Shown here one piece after another: positions 1 through 7,377 of a stretch of 64,000 nt of DNA; position 1 is the first letter of the stretch, and each line of letters opens with the position of its first letter. This DNA is from VRUE01 sp963715455. GTDB taxonomy: Bacteria; Actinomycetota; Thermoleophilia; Solirubrobacterales; 70-9. The notes beneath the pieces are model-generated. The model made no database searches, had not been told where the DNA came from, and was given only the letters and a program-made list of their open reading frames with translations. The stretch lies in assembly GCA_963715455.1 (NCBI GenBank), contig OY970245.1, forward strand, positions 2,356,001 through 2,420,000, in the 5' to 3' direction. The position numbers were made by a program, and so were the translations under genes.

Positions 1-1000
1 GGTCGAAATGGGACGCCGCGGCCGTGACGGCGCGGCCAAGCTGCGCCTCTGAGACGGCGGGAGCATCGGGGCGCTCGATCCTCAGCGCCGCCTCCGGGTC
101 GAAGGTGCGCGCGATCGTCTCGCGGTCCAAGCCGATCTCCTCAGCCCTCGATCGCCAGCGCGCCAGCAGCTCGCCGCGGCCGACGTCGCGCTCCTTCGGC
201 TTGCGAGTGGCGAGTGCGGCGACCTGCATCGAGCGAGCGGAGGCGTCCGCGCCCGCCGCCTCGAGTATCTGTTGGCGGCGGGTGGAGAAGGCTCGCAGGT
301 GCTCGTCGGCGAAGCCCGCGATCTCGGCGATGCCCTTGCGGGTCGGCTGCCACTCGACGCCGAGGCGGCGGGTCAGCCCGTGGCGAAGATGGGCCTCGTA
401 GATGTAGCTGGCGGTCTTGGCCTGGTTGTAGATCGCCGGGTGGTAGAGCCGGGTCCAGCGCCCATCCGGTCCCTTCGTCGCATTGGCAATCAGGACGTGG
501 GTGTGCAGCTGCGGATCGCCCGCTCGGGATGAGCGGTGGACGTAGCCTGCCGCCAGGTAGCCGTTGCCCTGGACGAACTCCGAGCCTCCGGCTCCTCTGC
601 GGGTCCAGCACGCCTCGCGCTGCATGTAGTCGAGCGCGGCGGCGACAGCTTCGCGGTGGGCGGCTTTGACTTCGAGCGCGGCGACGGGCCCGCCGAGACC
701 CCAGAGCAGGGAAACCGACTTGGGGGCGGAGAACGTGAGATCGAAGCCGGGGACCGAGCCGCTGGAAGGGATGCCGCGCATCCCGACCAGCGGCTCGCCG
801 TCTACCGGGTTGCGGCCCGTCAGCATCGCTTCGAGCTGGGCCGCCTCGACCTCGCCCGACAGGCCCAGATCCTCGGCGGCGTCGCCGAGCCATTCTCCGG
901 CGACCTCGCCCTCGCCGGAGTAGTAGTCCTCAGCGCCTTCGGCGACCTTGTCGAGGTAGTAGCGCTCCTGGCCTTTGCCGAGCTTGCCGATGGACAGCAT
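1..1000 (-). CDS. MobF/TrwC-family conjugative relaxase, partial (3' end off the window)
   Basis: The minus-strand frame is open from an ATG at 1000 to the left edge, giving 333 residues without a stop. The product would nick one strand at an oriT and stay covalently bound to it during transfer. The N-terminus reads MLSIGKLGKGQERYYL, with tyrosine pairs at residues 14-15 and 26-27, where MobF enzymes carry their catalytic tyrosines. GFDLTFSAPKSVSLLW lies at 85-100. The metal-binding histidines are H155, H166 and H168, in the signature DPQLHTHVLIAN. An AGAGGG ribosome site sits just before the ATG. The family normally adds a helicase domain, which would lie beyond the left edge. It is divergent from the excisionase/integrase pair, as expected for an integrative mobilisable or conjugative element. 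Confidence 0.93.
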   Translation of the reverse strand, partial: MLSIGKLGKGQERYYLDKVAEGAEDYYSGEGEVAGEWLGDAAEDLGLSGEVEAAQLEAMLTGRNPVDGEPLVGMRGIPSSGSVPGFDLTFSAPKSVSLLWGLGGPVAALEVKAAHREAVAAALDYMQREACWTRRGAGGSEFVQGNGYLAAGYVHRSSRAGDPQLHTHVLIANATKGPDGRWTRLYHPAIYNQAKTASYIYEAHLRHGLTRRLGVEWQPTRKGIAEIAGFADEHLRAFSTRRQQILEAAGADASARSMQVAALATRKPKERDVGRGELLARWRSRAEEIGLDRETIARTFDPEAALRIERPDAPAVSEAQLGRAVTAAASHFD

Positions 1001-1290
1001 CACCCTCTCTGTCCAACGGGAGCGCGTTTTGCCCCGCTCTCTTAACAAAGTGATAGGGCGTGAGGGTGGTTGCTGTTGGCTGTTGGGCCTTCGGCCCTGA
1101 TGGCTCTCTCATGGCTGACATTGCCGCCCTGAGAGAGCGCATCCTTGGCTGGTAGCTGTTGCCTTTCTCGTGGGTCTTTTCTGGCTGGCTGTCGTTGCTT
1201 GGAGGTGGTTGTCGGTGAGGTTGCAACCCTCCTCGCCCGCCGTCACGCCGAATTGCTGGGGGCGTTCGCTGGCGTTTTCGGACATATCCG
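1001..1290. other. Divergent intergenic region between relaxase and xis/int; candidate oriT
   Basis: This gap of 290 bases has no convincing gene. It holds several inverted repeats: CACCCTC at 1001 facing a GAGGGTG near 1063, a short GGGCC-TTC-GGCCC hairpin at 1085-1097, and a perfect 9-base pair of arms at 1103-1111 and 1130-1138. Relaxase target sites usually lie close to the relaxase start and contain such arms, so this is the best place for an oriT. It must also contain the promoters for both directions. The oriT call is inference from position and structure. Confidence 0.4.
1103..1138. repeat. Inverted repeat, 9-base perfect arms, in candidate oriT
   Basis: The arms GCTCTCTCA (1103-1111) and TGAGAGAGC (1130-1138) are exact reverse complements with an 18-base loop. 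It could be a relaxase recognition hairpin or an operator for the divergent promoters. Confidence 0.5.
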
Positions 1291-1614
1291 ATGCAAACGA
1301 CCGCCTCGATGGACAGCAGGTACGCCATGCCAAACCGCCCTTCTCCCCCTCGCCTCGGCTTGACCGTCGAGGAGGCCGCCGAAGCGGTCGGGATGAGTGA
1401 GTCGTCCTTCAAGCGGCACGTTCAGCCTGAACTTCGGATCGTCCGTCGAGGCAGCCTGCGGATCATCCCCGTGCCCGAGATCGAAAGGTGGCTGGAAGGC
1501 AATGCGACGTTCGCCGGAATCGCCCGCCCGGCGTCTAGAATGTCTCAGACAATAAAGCGCCCCCGCGCCGTTGCACCGGCCGGGGGCATGGCCCATAGAG
1601 AGGATGCTCCATGA
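1291..1614 (+). CDS. Small helix-turn-helix protein, excisionase-like
   Basis: The 107-residue frame carries a helix-turn-helix at about residues 24-44 (LTVEEAAEAVGMSESSFKRH), followed by a basic wing and a PVPEIERWLEG segment, the pattern of MerR/Xis-type DNA-binding proteins encoded next to integrases. It overlaps the integrase start by four bases (ATGA), so the two are translationally coupled. It probably bends DNA at the attachment site to direct excision, and may control the operon. Methionines at 1309 and 1327 are alternative starts, and the first few residues look non-conserved. The C-terminal 30 residues are low in structure. Confidence 0.75.
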   Translation: MQTTASMDSRYAMPNRPSPPRLGLTVEEAAEAVGMSESSFKRHVQPELRIVRRGSLRIIPVPEIERWLEGNATFAGIARPASRMSQTIKRPRAVAPAGGMAHREDAP

Positions 1615-2750
1615 GCAACAAGAAGCGTAGTCCGGCCCTTCAAGGGATCGAAGTCCGAACGGACGCGAAGGGCCGCAAGCGATACAGGGGCACCGCCCAC
1701 GACAAGGCCGTCGGCAAGTACGCACGAGGGCCGTGGACGGGGTCGCTAGCCGAGGCACGATCTTGGCGCGTAGATGCGCAAGCGCGCCTACAGGCAGGCA
1801 CCCTCTCAGCCGCCGCCGGACCCACCGTCACCGAGGCAGCGGAGGAGTTCATCGCCGACATGAAGTCGGACACGTTCCGGCAGAAGGGCGGGCATGCCTA
1901 CAAGCCGAGCACCATTCGCGGCTACGAGCGCGACCTGAACAACCATGTGATCCCCGAGCTGCGGTCGAAGCGAATCGGCCGCCTACAGCGCCCAGAGCTT
2001 CAGCGCTGGGCCGACGGGCTGATGACGCCGGATCGGTCGCCGTCCACGATCAGGAACATCGTCGCCGCACTGCGGGCGCTAATCGGCTTTGCCGAACTGC
2101 GCGGCTGGGTCCAGCTCAACCCGTGCAACGGACTACGCCTCCCAACGGGAGAAAAAGCTCGCGAGCGGATCGCCTCGCCCACCGAAGCGGCTGAGCTGAT
2201 TGCCGCAATGCGTCCGAAGGACCGGGCGACGCTCGGGTTCGCCGTTTACGCCGGTCTACGGCTCGGCGAGCTGCTGGCACTCGACGTTGCCGCCGTCGAT
2301 CTCGATGGCGGCTGGATTCACGTTCACCGAAGCTGGGACCGAGGGACCAAGCAGTTCATTCCCACGAAGTCCCGCAAGCCGCGCAGCGTGCCGATCATCG
2401 ACAAGCTCGCCGTACTTCTCGCCGATCATTTCGTTCTGCTCGACCACCCGAGCGAGGGCTTGCTCTTTCCGAGCACCAACAACCCGGACTGGCCGACCGA
2501 CGCCGGAATTCTGCGCCGCCGCACGCACGCGCGCTGGAGCAAGGCGGGCCTCAAACCTCTCGGCTTCCACGAGGGTCGCCACACGTACGCCAGCATCGGA
2601 ATCGCTGCCGGGCTGAACCCCAAGACCCTGAGCACCTACCTCGGCCACGCGACGATCACGATCACCCTCGACCGCTACGGCCACCTGATGCCGGGCAGCG
2701 AGGTCGAAGCACGAGCGATGCTGGATGCGTATTTGGACGCATCGGCCTAA
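1611..2750 (+). CDS. int: Tyrosine recombinase (phage-type integrase)
   Basis: This 379-residue protein would integrate and excise the element at an attachment site. The N-terminal arm-binding part is basic (MSNKKRSPAL onward), and a core-binding SAM-like domain spans about residues 72-165. The catalytic domain has the full set of active-site residues: R217 in AGLRLGELLALD, K253 in TKSRKPRSV, H320 and R323 in HEGRHTYAS, H346 in LGHATI and the nucleophile Y356 in DRYGHLMPG. Length and motifs match intact actinobacterial integrases. It is coupled to the excisionase-like gene by a four-base overlap, and its stop lies one base from the stop of a convergent gene. Nothing suggests decay, so the element may still be mobile. 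Confidence 0.95.
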   Translation: MSNKKRSPALQGIEVRTDAKGRKRYRGTAHDKAVGKYARGPWTGSLAEARSWRVDAQARLQAGTLSAAAGPTVTEAAEEFIADMKSDTFRQKGGHAYKPSTIRGYERDLNNHVIPELRSKRIGRLQRPELQRWADGLMTPDRSPSTIRNIVAALRALIGFAELRGWVQLNPCNGLRLPTGEKARERIASPTEAAELIAAMRPKDRATLGFAVYAGLRLGELLALDVAAVDLDGGWIHVHRSWDRGTKQFIPTKSRKPRSVPIIDKLAVLLADHFVLLDHPSEGLLFPSTNNPDWPTDAGILRRRTHARWSKAGLKPLGFHEGRHTYASIGIAAGLNPKTLSTYLGHATITITLDRYGHLMPGSEVEARAMLDAYLDASA

Positions 2751-2751
2751 T

Positions 2752-3225
2752 TCAAGCGTGGCCGGCCTCAACTCCGCACTCCGCACAAAACCGATTGCCT
2801 GGCTCCAAAGCGGTGCGACAGCTTGAGCAGAAATGCCTTGAGGGCTCAGCGTTGCCAAACAGCAATACGGCGATGTCCTCGTCTGGAGCATGCCGATGTC
2901 CCAGCTCCCTGCGTGCCTGCTGAACAGCATCAATAAGACGCGCCCTCCCACCTGAGGTGCTCGTGGTGGCGTCGTTCTGAAACGTCCGAAACTTGGAAAT
3001 TACGGTTGGCGATGCGTGCAGTGCAATCCTTGATACGGCCGAGGCGTAGCGACTCTGCGCAGCCTTCCCCTCACCGCTCGCCACCTCGGCGATTGCCGTG
3101 GCAGCGTCATTCATTGCTTCAACTAGAAGCCGCTCACCTTGCGCCTTCTTTTCGTTGCGCCGAGCCAAGAAACCACCGACAACGACACCGACGAGACCGA
3201 CTACAAACGGGATCACGACGTCCAC
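2752..3225 (-). CDS. Unknown membrane-anchored protein with C-terminal zinc ribbon
   Basis: The product has 157 residues and starts at GTG. Residues about 2-21 form a hydrophobic N-terminal helix (VVIPFVVGLVGVVVGGFL), followed by an acidic/alanine-rich, probably helical region. It ends with a two-CxxC zinc ribbon (CSSC and CAEC, near residues 133-151). I do not recognise the family. The gene is convergent with the integrase, with one base between the stops, so it probably belongs to the mobile element as cargo. A role in membrane-anchored sensing or in DNA/protein binding is possible but not shown. Confidence 0.65.
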   Translation of the reverse strand: MDVVIPFVVGLVGVVVGGFLARRNEKKAQGERLLVEAMNDAATAIAEVASGEGKAAQSRYASAVSRIALHASPTVISKFRTFQNDATTSTSGGRARLIDAVQQARRELGHRHAPDEDIAVLLFGNAEPSRHFCSSCRTALEPGNRFCAECGVEAGHA

Positions 3226-3308
3226 GAGGGAAAATTACCGCGTCGTCCGGTAGGTGCTCATGGATGGGAGGCATCAGTCATTGGGAATTATGAGAGCCTT
3301 CTCGCGGT

Positions 3309-3638
3309 ATGCGGTATCTGCATCGGTTCACGATCCTTGCTTGGGAGGCCAACGCCATGCTCGATGCGGGCGAATCTCTCGACATCGACGAAACGCGCGA
3401 ACACATTCGGGACGGCCAGCTGATCGACTGGTTTGCGCGCCGGTTCTCCGGAAAAACTGATTTGAGTCTTTACGAGACCGAGGACAAGTCAGAGACAGCT
3501 CGCGTGCTCGCCTCGATCAACGATGTCGCGAATTCTCGCCGCAAGTTTGGAGTCGAGCGGGATGGCCTGGCCCTGATCGTCGCCCTTTGTCTGCAGGCGA
3601 TCCAGGGTGGCGAGGAGACCTACGCAGGCGACGGATAG
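3309..3638 (+). CDS. Hypothetical protein, 109 residues
   Basis: The protein is mostly alpha-helical by composition, with mixed charged residues and no membrane segment or known motif. The codon use looks protein-coding. It starts at ATG 3309 with no strong ribosome site. A second small gene begins three bases after its stop, so they form an operon. Its position between the integrase and the chromosomal sufT-like gene suggests element cargo. No function can be assigned. Confidence 0.5.
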   Translation: MRYLHRFTILAWEANAMLDAGESLDIDETREHIRDGQLIDWFARRFSGKTDLSLYETEDKSETARVLASINDVANSRRKFGVERDGLALIVALCLQAIQGGEETYAGDG

Positions 3639-3640
3639 TC

Positions 3641-3826
3641 GTGTCTCGCCTCTTCCGTCGGGCGCTTTGGCTGTTCCTCGGCTATGTCGCCGTTCTCGTC
3701 GCGGTCGGCGTTGCCGGATTCCTCGCCGGGGCCGTTGGATTGTGGTCAGCGCTGCTGTGGGGAGCAGTCCTTCTCGGCGGCGGGTTCATCTGGGCGCGGC
3801 GACGGATGGCCTCGCACGCACCGTGA
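3641..3826 (+). CDS. Small two-helix membrane protein
   Basis: A GTG start at 3641, two bases after the upstream stop, gives 61 residues. Two hydrophobic segments (about residues 8-30 and 33-52) flank a short turn, and the C-terminus is basic (WARRRMASHAP). A longer in-frame reading to 3587 lies inside the upstream gene and is less likely. It is probably an inner-membrane protein co-expressed with the preceding gene. Function unknown. Confidence 0.5.
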   Translation: MSRLFRRALWLFLGYVAVLVAVGVAGFLAGAVGLWSALLWGAVLLGGGFIWARRRMASHAP

Positions 3827-3830
3827 TCCG

Positions 3831-3892
3831 TGGGGATGCTCTTGGGGATGGAATGGGGATGAAACTGACCCCTTATGACCCCCTCTGACCCC
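3831..3892. repeat. Two sets of phased direct repeats near the element/chromosome junction
   Basis: TGGGGATG occurs at 3831, 3843 and 3854. TGACCCC then occurs at 3866, 3876 and 3886, exactly ten bases apart. Clusters of short repeats in helical phase are typical of integrase arm-binding sites or of regulator-binding sites. They lie just before the 3' end of the sufT-like gene, where the right attachment junction would be expected. The assignment is inference. Confidence 0.45.
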
Positions 3893-3903
3893 GCAATCCC
3901 TGC

Positions 3904-4227
3904 CTAGAAGCCAAGTGCGAACTTGGCGTCCTCGGTCATCATCTCGGGTGACCAAGGGGGGTCGAAGATCATCTTGGGGTGGACAGCGGTGACGCCGGGG
4001 AGGTCGCCGACGAACTCCTTCATCTGCTCGGAGACTTGGGGGCCGATCGGGCAGGCGGGGGTGGTCAGCGTGAAGGTGACGTAGACCTCGGCGCCCTCGA
4101 TCTCGACGTCGTAGACGAGACCCAGGGAAACGAAGTCGAGGCCAAGCTCGGGGTCGATGACCTCCTCGAGCGCCTCCAGCACGTCGTCCTCAGTCAGCAC
4201 TGCTGCCGTTGCCTCGTTCTCTGGCAT
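3904..4227 (-). CDS. SufT/MIP18-like (DUF59) iron-sulfur cluster assembly factor
   Basis: With an ATG at 4227 the protein has 107 residues, the usual length. It carries the family motif DPELGLDFVSLGLVYDV at about 25-41, the conserved cysteine C59 in TTPACPIGP, and the C-terminal FDPPWSPEMMTEDAKFALG signature. Proteins of this family help transfer Fe-S clusters or assist their assembly in the cytoplasm, often beside suf genes; the sufBCDS genes are not in this window. An upstream methionine at 4266 is possible but adds an unconserved, arginine-rich tail. It is divergent from the gene at 4282. Confidence 0.85.
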   Translation of the reverse strand: MPENEATAAVLTEDDVLEALEEVIDPELGLDFVSLGLVYDVEIEGAEVYVTFTLTTPACPIGPQVSEQMKEFVGDLPGVTAVHPKMIFDPPWSPEMMTEDAKFALGF

Positions 4228-4281
4228 GGCGCCAATGGTAGCCGGGCACCTGGTCCGACCGGCCAATAGGCTTCCCGGCCG

Positions 4282-4674
4282 ATGAACGAGCCAGGCCAGA
4301 TCCAGCGACGCTCAATCGGCATCGTCTTTGCCGACGGCGGCTTGCTGGGACTCAGCGCGGTGCGCCCGGAGCGTTCCGCTGGGCACGGTGGGGAGCAGAT
4401 CGCAGCGCTGCTCTGCGACCCTGACGGCGCCCCGGTCGAGGTCTCAGAGACGCTGCTCTCCACCGAGTACGGTCCCGACGGCGTGCAGCGCCGGGCCACG
4501 CTCGAGCTCTGGCTGGACAGCGAAGAGGGACAGCCGCTGCGCGGCGCCGGCACGCTGATCAGCTCCGGCTCCGTCAAGCACCCCGGCCTGCATGGCGAGA
4601 TCGCCTTCTTCCGCTGGGCGCTGGAGGGCCGTGAGGGCCTCGGCCACTACGAGATCGTCTACTGCGATGAGTGA
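4282..4674 (+). CDS. Hypothetical protein, 130 residues
   Basis: The protein is a soluble, beta-rich sequence with no signal peptide or membrane segment and no motif that I recognise. Its last codons overlap the start of the downstream HAD-family gene by eight bases, so the two are co-translated. That link suggests a shared metabolic role, but the substrate is unknown. Confidence 0.6.
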   Translation: MNEPGQIQRRSIGIVFADGGLLGLSAVRPERSAGHGGEQIAALLCDPDGAPVEVSETLLSTEYGPDGVQRRATLELWLDSEEGQPLRGAGTLISSGSVKHPGLHGEIAFFRWALEGREGLGHYEIVYCDE

Positions 4675-5299
4675 GATCAAATCGGTCATCTCCGACTTCG
4701 GCGGGGTACTGACCACGCCGCTGCTGCAGTCCTTCATGGCCTTCCAGGACCAGACCGGGATCAGCACCGAGATGCTCGGCAAGGGCATGCAGGCCGCCAC
4801 CGAGGCAAACGGCGAGAACCCGCTCTTCGAGATGGAGCGCGGCGAGATCACCGAGGTGGAATTCCTCGCACAGCTCACCGACCACCTCGAGCCGCTGCTC
4901 GGCCACCGGCCTGAGATGCACCGCTTCAAAGAGATCTACTTCGAGGCGCTCGAACCAAACACCGAGATGATCGAGCTGATGCGCGAGCTCAAGGCTGACG
5001 GCCTGCAGATGGCGATGTTGACCAACAACGTGCGCGAGTGGGAGCCGCTCTGGCGCTCGATGCTGCCGGTCGATGAAATCTTCGAGACGGTCGTCGACTC
5101 CGGCTTCGTCGGCTGTCGCAAGCCCGAATCGAAGATCTACCAGCTGACCCTGGAGCGAATCGGTCGCTCAGCCGGGGACTGCCTTTTCATCGACGACATA
5201 TTGGTCAACGTCGAAGCCGCCCACAAGGCCGGCATCAACGCCGTCCACTTCCAGGACAACGCACAGGCAATTCCCGAGATCCGCGCCGCACTCGCCTAA
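4667..5299 (+). CDS. HAD-superfamily hydrolase (subfamily IA type)
   Basis: The ATG at 4667, overlapping the upstream stop, gives 210 residues. Motif I is SDFGGVLTT with the nucleophile D10; the second aspartate of the usual DxD is replaced by glycine, as in the DFGGV subgroup related to phosphatase/dehalogenase-like and epoxide-hydrolase N-terminal domains. Motif II is MLTNN, a conserved lysine lies in GCRKPESKIY, and motif IV is FIDDI. The helical cap lies between motifs I and II. It probably hydrolyses a small phosphorylated metabolite. The stop overlaps the stop of the convergent hydrolase by four bases. Confidence 0.85.
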   Translation: MSEIKSVISDFGGVLTTPLLQSFMAFQDQTGISTEMLGKGMQAATEANGENPLFEMERGEITEVEFLAQLTDHLEPLLGHRPEMHRFKEIYFEALEPNTEMIELMRELKADGLQMAMLTNNVREWEPLWRSMLPVDEIFETVVDSGFVGCRKPESKIYQLTLERIGRSAGDCLFIDDILVNVEAAHKAGINAVHFQDNAQAIPEIRAALA

Positions 5300-6153
5300 C
5301 CGAGGTGGCGGCGCAGGAAGTCGAGCTGATCGACGAGCAGCGCCTCGTGCGCGGGACCGTCGTATATGTCGAAGTGGTCGACACCCGGGTAGATATGTAG
5401 CTCGCCTTGCGGGGCGCGGCGTGCGGCGGCGATAGCCGGACCCGGCCTGGCGACCCTGTCGGACTCACCGACACATACAAGCCAGGGGCAATGCAGCTTG
5501 GCCGCGTAGCGGACGGGACGAAACGGGCGACCGAGCAGCCAGCGCGAGGAGACGCGGTTGCGCCAGCGCGAGTCCTCGTCGAGCGCAACGACGCGGCGCC
5601 AGCCCTCCTCCCCACCGGGCGCGTTGATGAAGGCGGGCTCGTCGGGCTGGCCGACGGCTGGAACGTGCCGTCCCTGCAGCGCCGCGCCGATCATCCGGGC
5701 GGTCACAGATGGCGTGGAGCGGTGCGCCTGGCGAACGATGTCGAGGAAGGGGACTTGGCTTATAGCGGCGGCGACATTCGCATCTTGCGCGGCGGCTGCG
5801 AGAGCGTTGCCTCCACCCATCGAGGAACCAAAGGTCGCCACCCTGGCCGGATCGATCCTCGGCAACGACCGAGCGTGGGTAATTGCCGCTCGCCAGTCCT
5901 CGAGCTGTCGAGCCGGATGGAAGAGATCCGGCTCGCCGCCGCTGTCACCGAAGCCGCGGTGGTCGAAGACCAACGCAGCGAACCCCGCCGCCGCAAAGCG
6001 CTCGGCAAATGGCCCGAGCCGGTCGCGGCGGGTCCCCGAGAGGCCATGCGCCATGACCACGATCGGTGATTCGGAGCTACCGCCCGCAGCCGGATAGAGC
6101 CAAGCCACGCACGAATCGTCACCAGAATCGAAAGTGATCTCGCTGCGATCCAT
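5296..6153 (-). CDS. Alpha/beta-hydrolase
   Basis: The 285-residue protein has the alpha/beta-hydrolase order: an oxyanion-hole HGLSG near 36-40, the FDHRGFGDSGG strand at 63-73, the nucleophile S111 in GSSMGG, an aspartate in VGESDRVARP and a histidine in PGVDHFD near the end. It resembles cytoplasmic esterases/lipases of the dienelactone-hydrolase-like group. It has no signal peptide. The gene is convergent with the HAD gene. The substrate cannot be told from sequence. Confidence 0.85.
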   Translation of the reverse strand: MDRSEITFDSGDDSCVAWLYPAAGGSSESPIVVMAHGLSGTRRDRLGPFAERFAAAGFAALVFDHRGFGDSGGEPDLFHPARQLEDWRAAITHARSLPRIDPARVATFGSSMGGGNALAAAAQDANVAAAISQVPFLDIVRQAHRSTPSVTARMIGAALQGRHVPAVGQPDEPAFINAPGGEEGWRRVVALDEDSRWRNRVSSRWLLGRPFRPVRYAAKLHCPWLVCVGESDRVARPGPAIAAARRAPQGELHIYPGVDHFDIYDGPAHEALLVDQLDFLRRHLG

Positions 6154-6202
6154 CTCTGAGTCAACGCCGGTGGAACACAGAATGTGAGACCGCGCAACGG
6201 CG

Positions 6203-6511
6203 CTAGCAGCCCACCGCGTCGCGCAGCGTGCGGCAGGCTTGTCCCATGCGAGCGTCTGACAACGAGGTGATCCGACGTCGGAAGGCGGAGCGCGGAACGG
6301 TATGAACGTTGTCGAAGTTGACCACGCAGTCAGTAGGAAGGCCGTCGTCCGCCGCCGTCAGCATGAGCTCGGAAACCAGCTCGCGCCGAGTCCGCATCAG
6401 CGCCGCAACCACAACCGCCTGGATGCGATCGGCAACCGGGTCGCGGGTCAGAACCAGCACCGGCCGATCGCCACCCGGTGTGGCGGCAAACCAGACCTCA
6501 CCCCGCCTCAT
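6203..6511 (-). CDS. MazF/PemK-family toxin (type II toxin-antitoxin)
   Basis: Starting at ATG 6511 the protein has 102 residues, normal for the family. It opens with MRRGEVWFAATPGGDRPVLV, matching the RGEVWW..GG..RPVLVL core of MazF ribonucleases, and has the later NFDNVHTVPRS segment. MazF toxins cleave mRNA at short sequences and are neutralised by a small partner. The start lies inside the end of the antitoxin gene (14-base overlap), the classic order of antitoxin first. The frame continues upstream to 6619, but that part overlaps the antitoxin and is not conserved. Confidence 0.88.
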   Translation of the reverse strand: MRRGEVWFAATPGGDRPVLVLTRDPVADRIQAVVVAALMRTRRELVSELMLTAADDGLPTDCVVNFDNVHTVPRSAFRRRITSLSDARMGQACRTLRDAVGC

Positions 6512-6749
6512 CGGCCCAATCAGCCCAGTCCTCGGCGGGGCCCCAATCGGCCACCTGCGACAACGATTGCTCGGCCTCCGTGGGCGGCATCTGCTCCCAG
6601 TTCTTGACATCCACCTCACTGCGGAGCCTCACCAGATGGCGGTGAAGCGCATCCCGCAATAGCTCGGAGCGATCAAGACCCAAGGCCTCTGCCCAACGCT
6701 GCACCTCAGCTGCTTCGGTGTCGGCGACCCTGAAGCTAAGCATTGTCAT
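6498..6749 (-). CDS. Ribbon-helix-helix antitoxin, partner of the MazF-like toxin
   Basis: The 83-residue protein begins with a short ribbon strand (MTMLSFRVADTEAAEVQRWA), then a helix-turn-helix with LDRSELLRDALHRHL, the pattern of CopG/MetJ-type repressors. The acidic, tryptophan-rich C-terminus (WGPAEDWADWADEAG) is the likely toxin-binding segment. It overlaps the toxin start, so both are made from one transcript. A perfect inverted repeat overlaps its own start codon, which suggests autorepression. A second methionine at residue 3 is an alternative start. Confidence 0.82.
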   Translation of the reverse strand: MTMLSFRVADTEAAEVQRWAEALGLDRSELLRDALHRHLVRLRSEVDVKNWEQMPPTEAEQSLSQVADWGPAEDWADWADEAG

Positions 6750-6772
6750 ACAGCAAGGTTACTACGTATGAC
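6745..6772. promoter_or_regulatory. Inverted-repeat operator at the toxin-antitoxin promoter
   Basis: GTCATAC (6745-6751) and GTATGAC (6766-6772) are perfect reverse complements separated by 14 bases and overlap the antitoxin start codon. This is a plausible site for the ribbon-helix-helix antitoxin. No clear ribosome site precedes the start, so the transcript may be leaderless. Confidence 0.5.
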
Positions 6773-6791
6773 GGACGAAAACCCCGCTACG

Positions 6792-7247
6792 CTAGTTGTC
6801 GGAGCCCGCGCGGTCCCAGATGTAGAGCTCTACCGCCTCGAGGGCGAGCTCCATCTGGCGGGGCGGCGAGAGCAGGCTGAGGACCAGCTCCAGGGCGTCC
6901 TCCTCGGTGACGCCGGCGTCGACCGCCTCCTCGCCGCGGAACCCGGCGGCGAGCTTAAGCGCCTCACGACGGTTCTCACCGAGCGAGCCGAAGGCACCCA
7001 TGAGGAAGTCGCGGTTGGGCACAGGGTGGCCCACCTCCAGCGAGCCGTGCCAGGCGGCGAGCATCGAGAGGTCGTGCTCGTCGAGCTCGGAGAGGGCCTT
7101 GGCGTAGTGGGTCTCGAGCTCGTCGTCAGGGATCTCATCGACCCAAGCGCGCACCGCCTCGCCGAGCAGCTGGCGGCGAGCCTCACGACCGATCGAGTCG
7201 GCGATCGCCCGGACGGCGTCAGCGGGGTCTACGAAGCAGAGAGCCAT
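6792..7247 (-). CDS. Hypothetical soluble protein, 151 residues
   Basis: The chosen ATG at 7247 gives MALCFVDPADAVRAIADSIG; the frame extends upstream, but that part is arginine-rich and overlaps the divergent addB-like gene. The protein is helical and acidic, with a repeated leucine/alanine pattern and no membrane segment. I recognise no family. It is divergent from the addB-like gene, with a small inverted repeat between them. Confidence 0.6.
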   Translation of the reverse strand: MALCFVDPADAVRAIADSIGREARRQLLGEAVRAWVDEIPDDELETHYAKALSELDEHDLSMLAAWHGSLEVGHPVPNRDFLMGAFGSLGENRREALKLAAGFRGEEAVDAGVTEEDALELVLSLLSPPRQMELALEAVELYIWDRAGSDN

Positions 7248-7278
7248 GCTGCGCAGAATGTAGAGGGGGCGGAAGACG

Positions 7279-7309
7279 GCAAATCGGCAGTCGTAATCCC
7301 CCGATTTGC
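7279..7309. promoter_or_regulatory. Inverted repeat between divergent genes
   Basis: GCAAATCGG (7279-7287) and CCGATTTGC (7301-7309) are perfect 9-base arms with a 13-base loop, between the start at 7247 and the addB-like start at 7378. It could be an operator controlling one or both genes. The role is inferred only from position. Confidence 0.4.
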
Positions 7310-7377
7310 GGCTTCCCGCGCGACCTCGGAGCGGCCCGGCGAGCGCCGCGGCCAAGCCTATGCTGGACCGTCCACCG

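Noticed and set aside
141..893. A 250-codon minus frame inside the left-edge region
   Set aside because: The correct minus frame, one base shifted, encodes a textbook MobF relaxase; this one is arginine/proline-rich noise.
3309..3826. Possible defence system in the element cargo
   Set aside because: The two small proteins have no nuclease, NTPase or TIR-like motif, so a defence role cannot be claimed from sequence.
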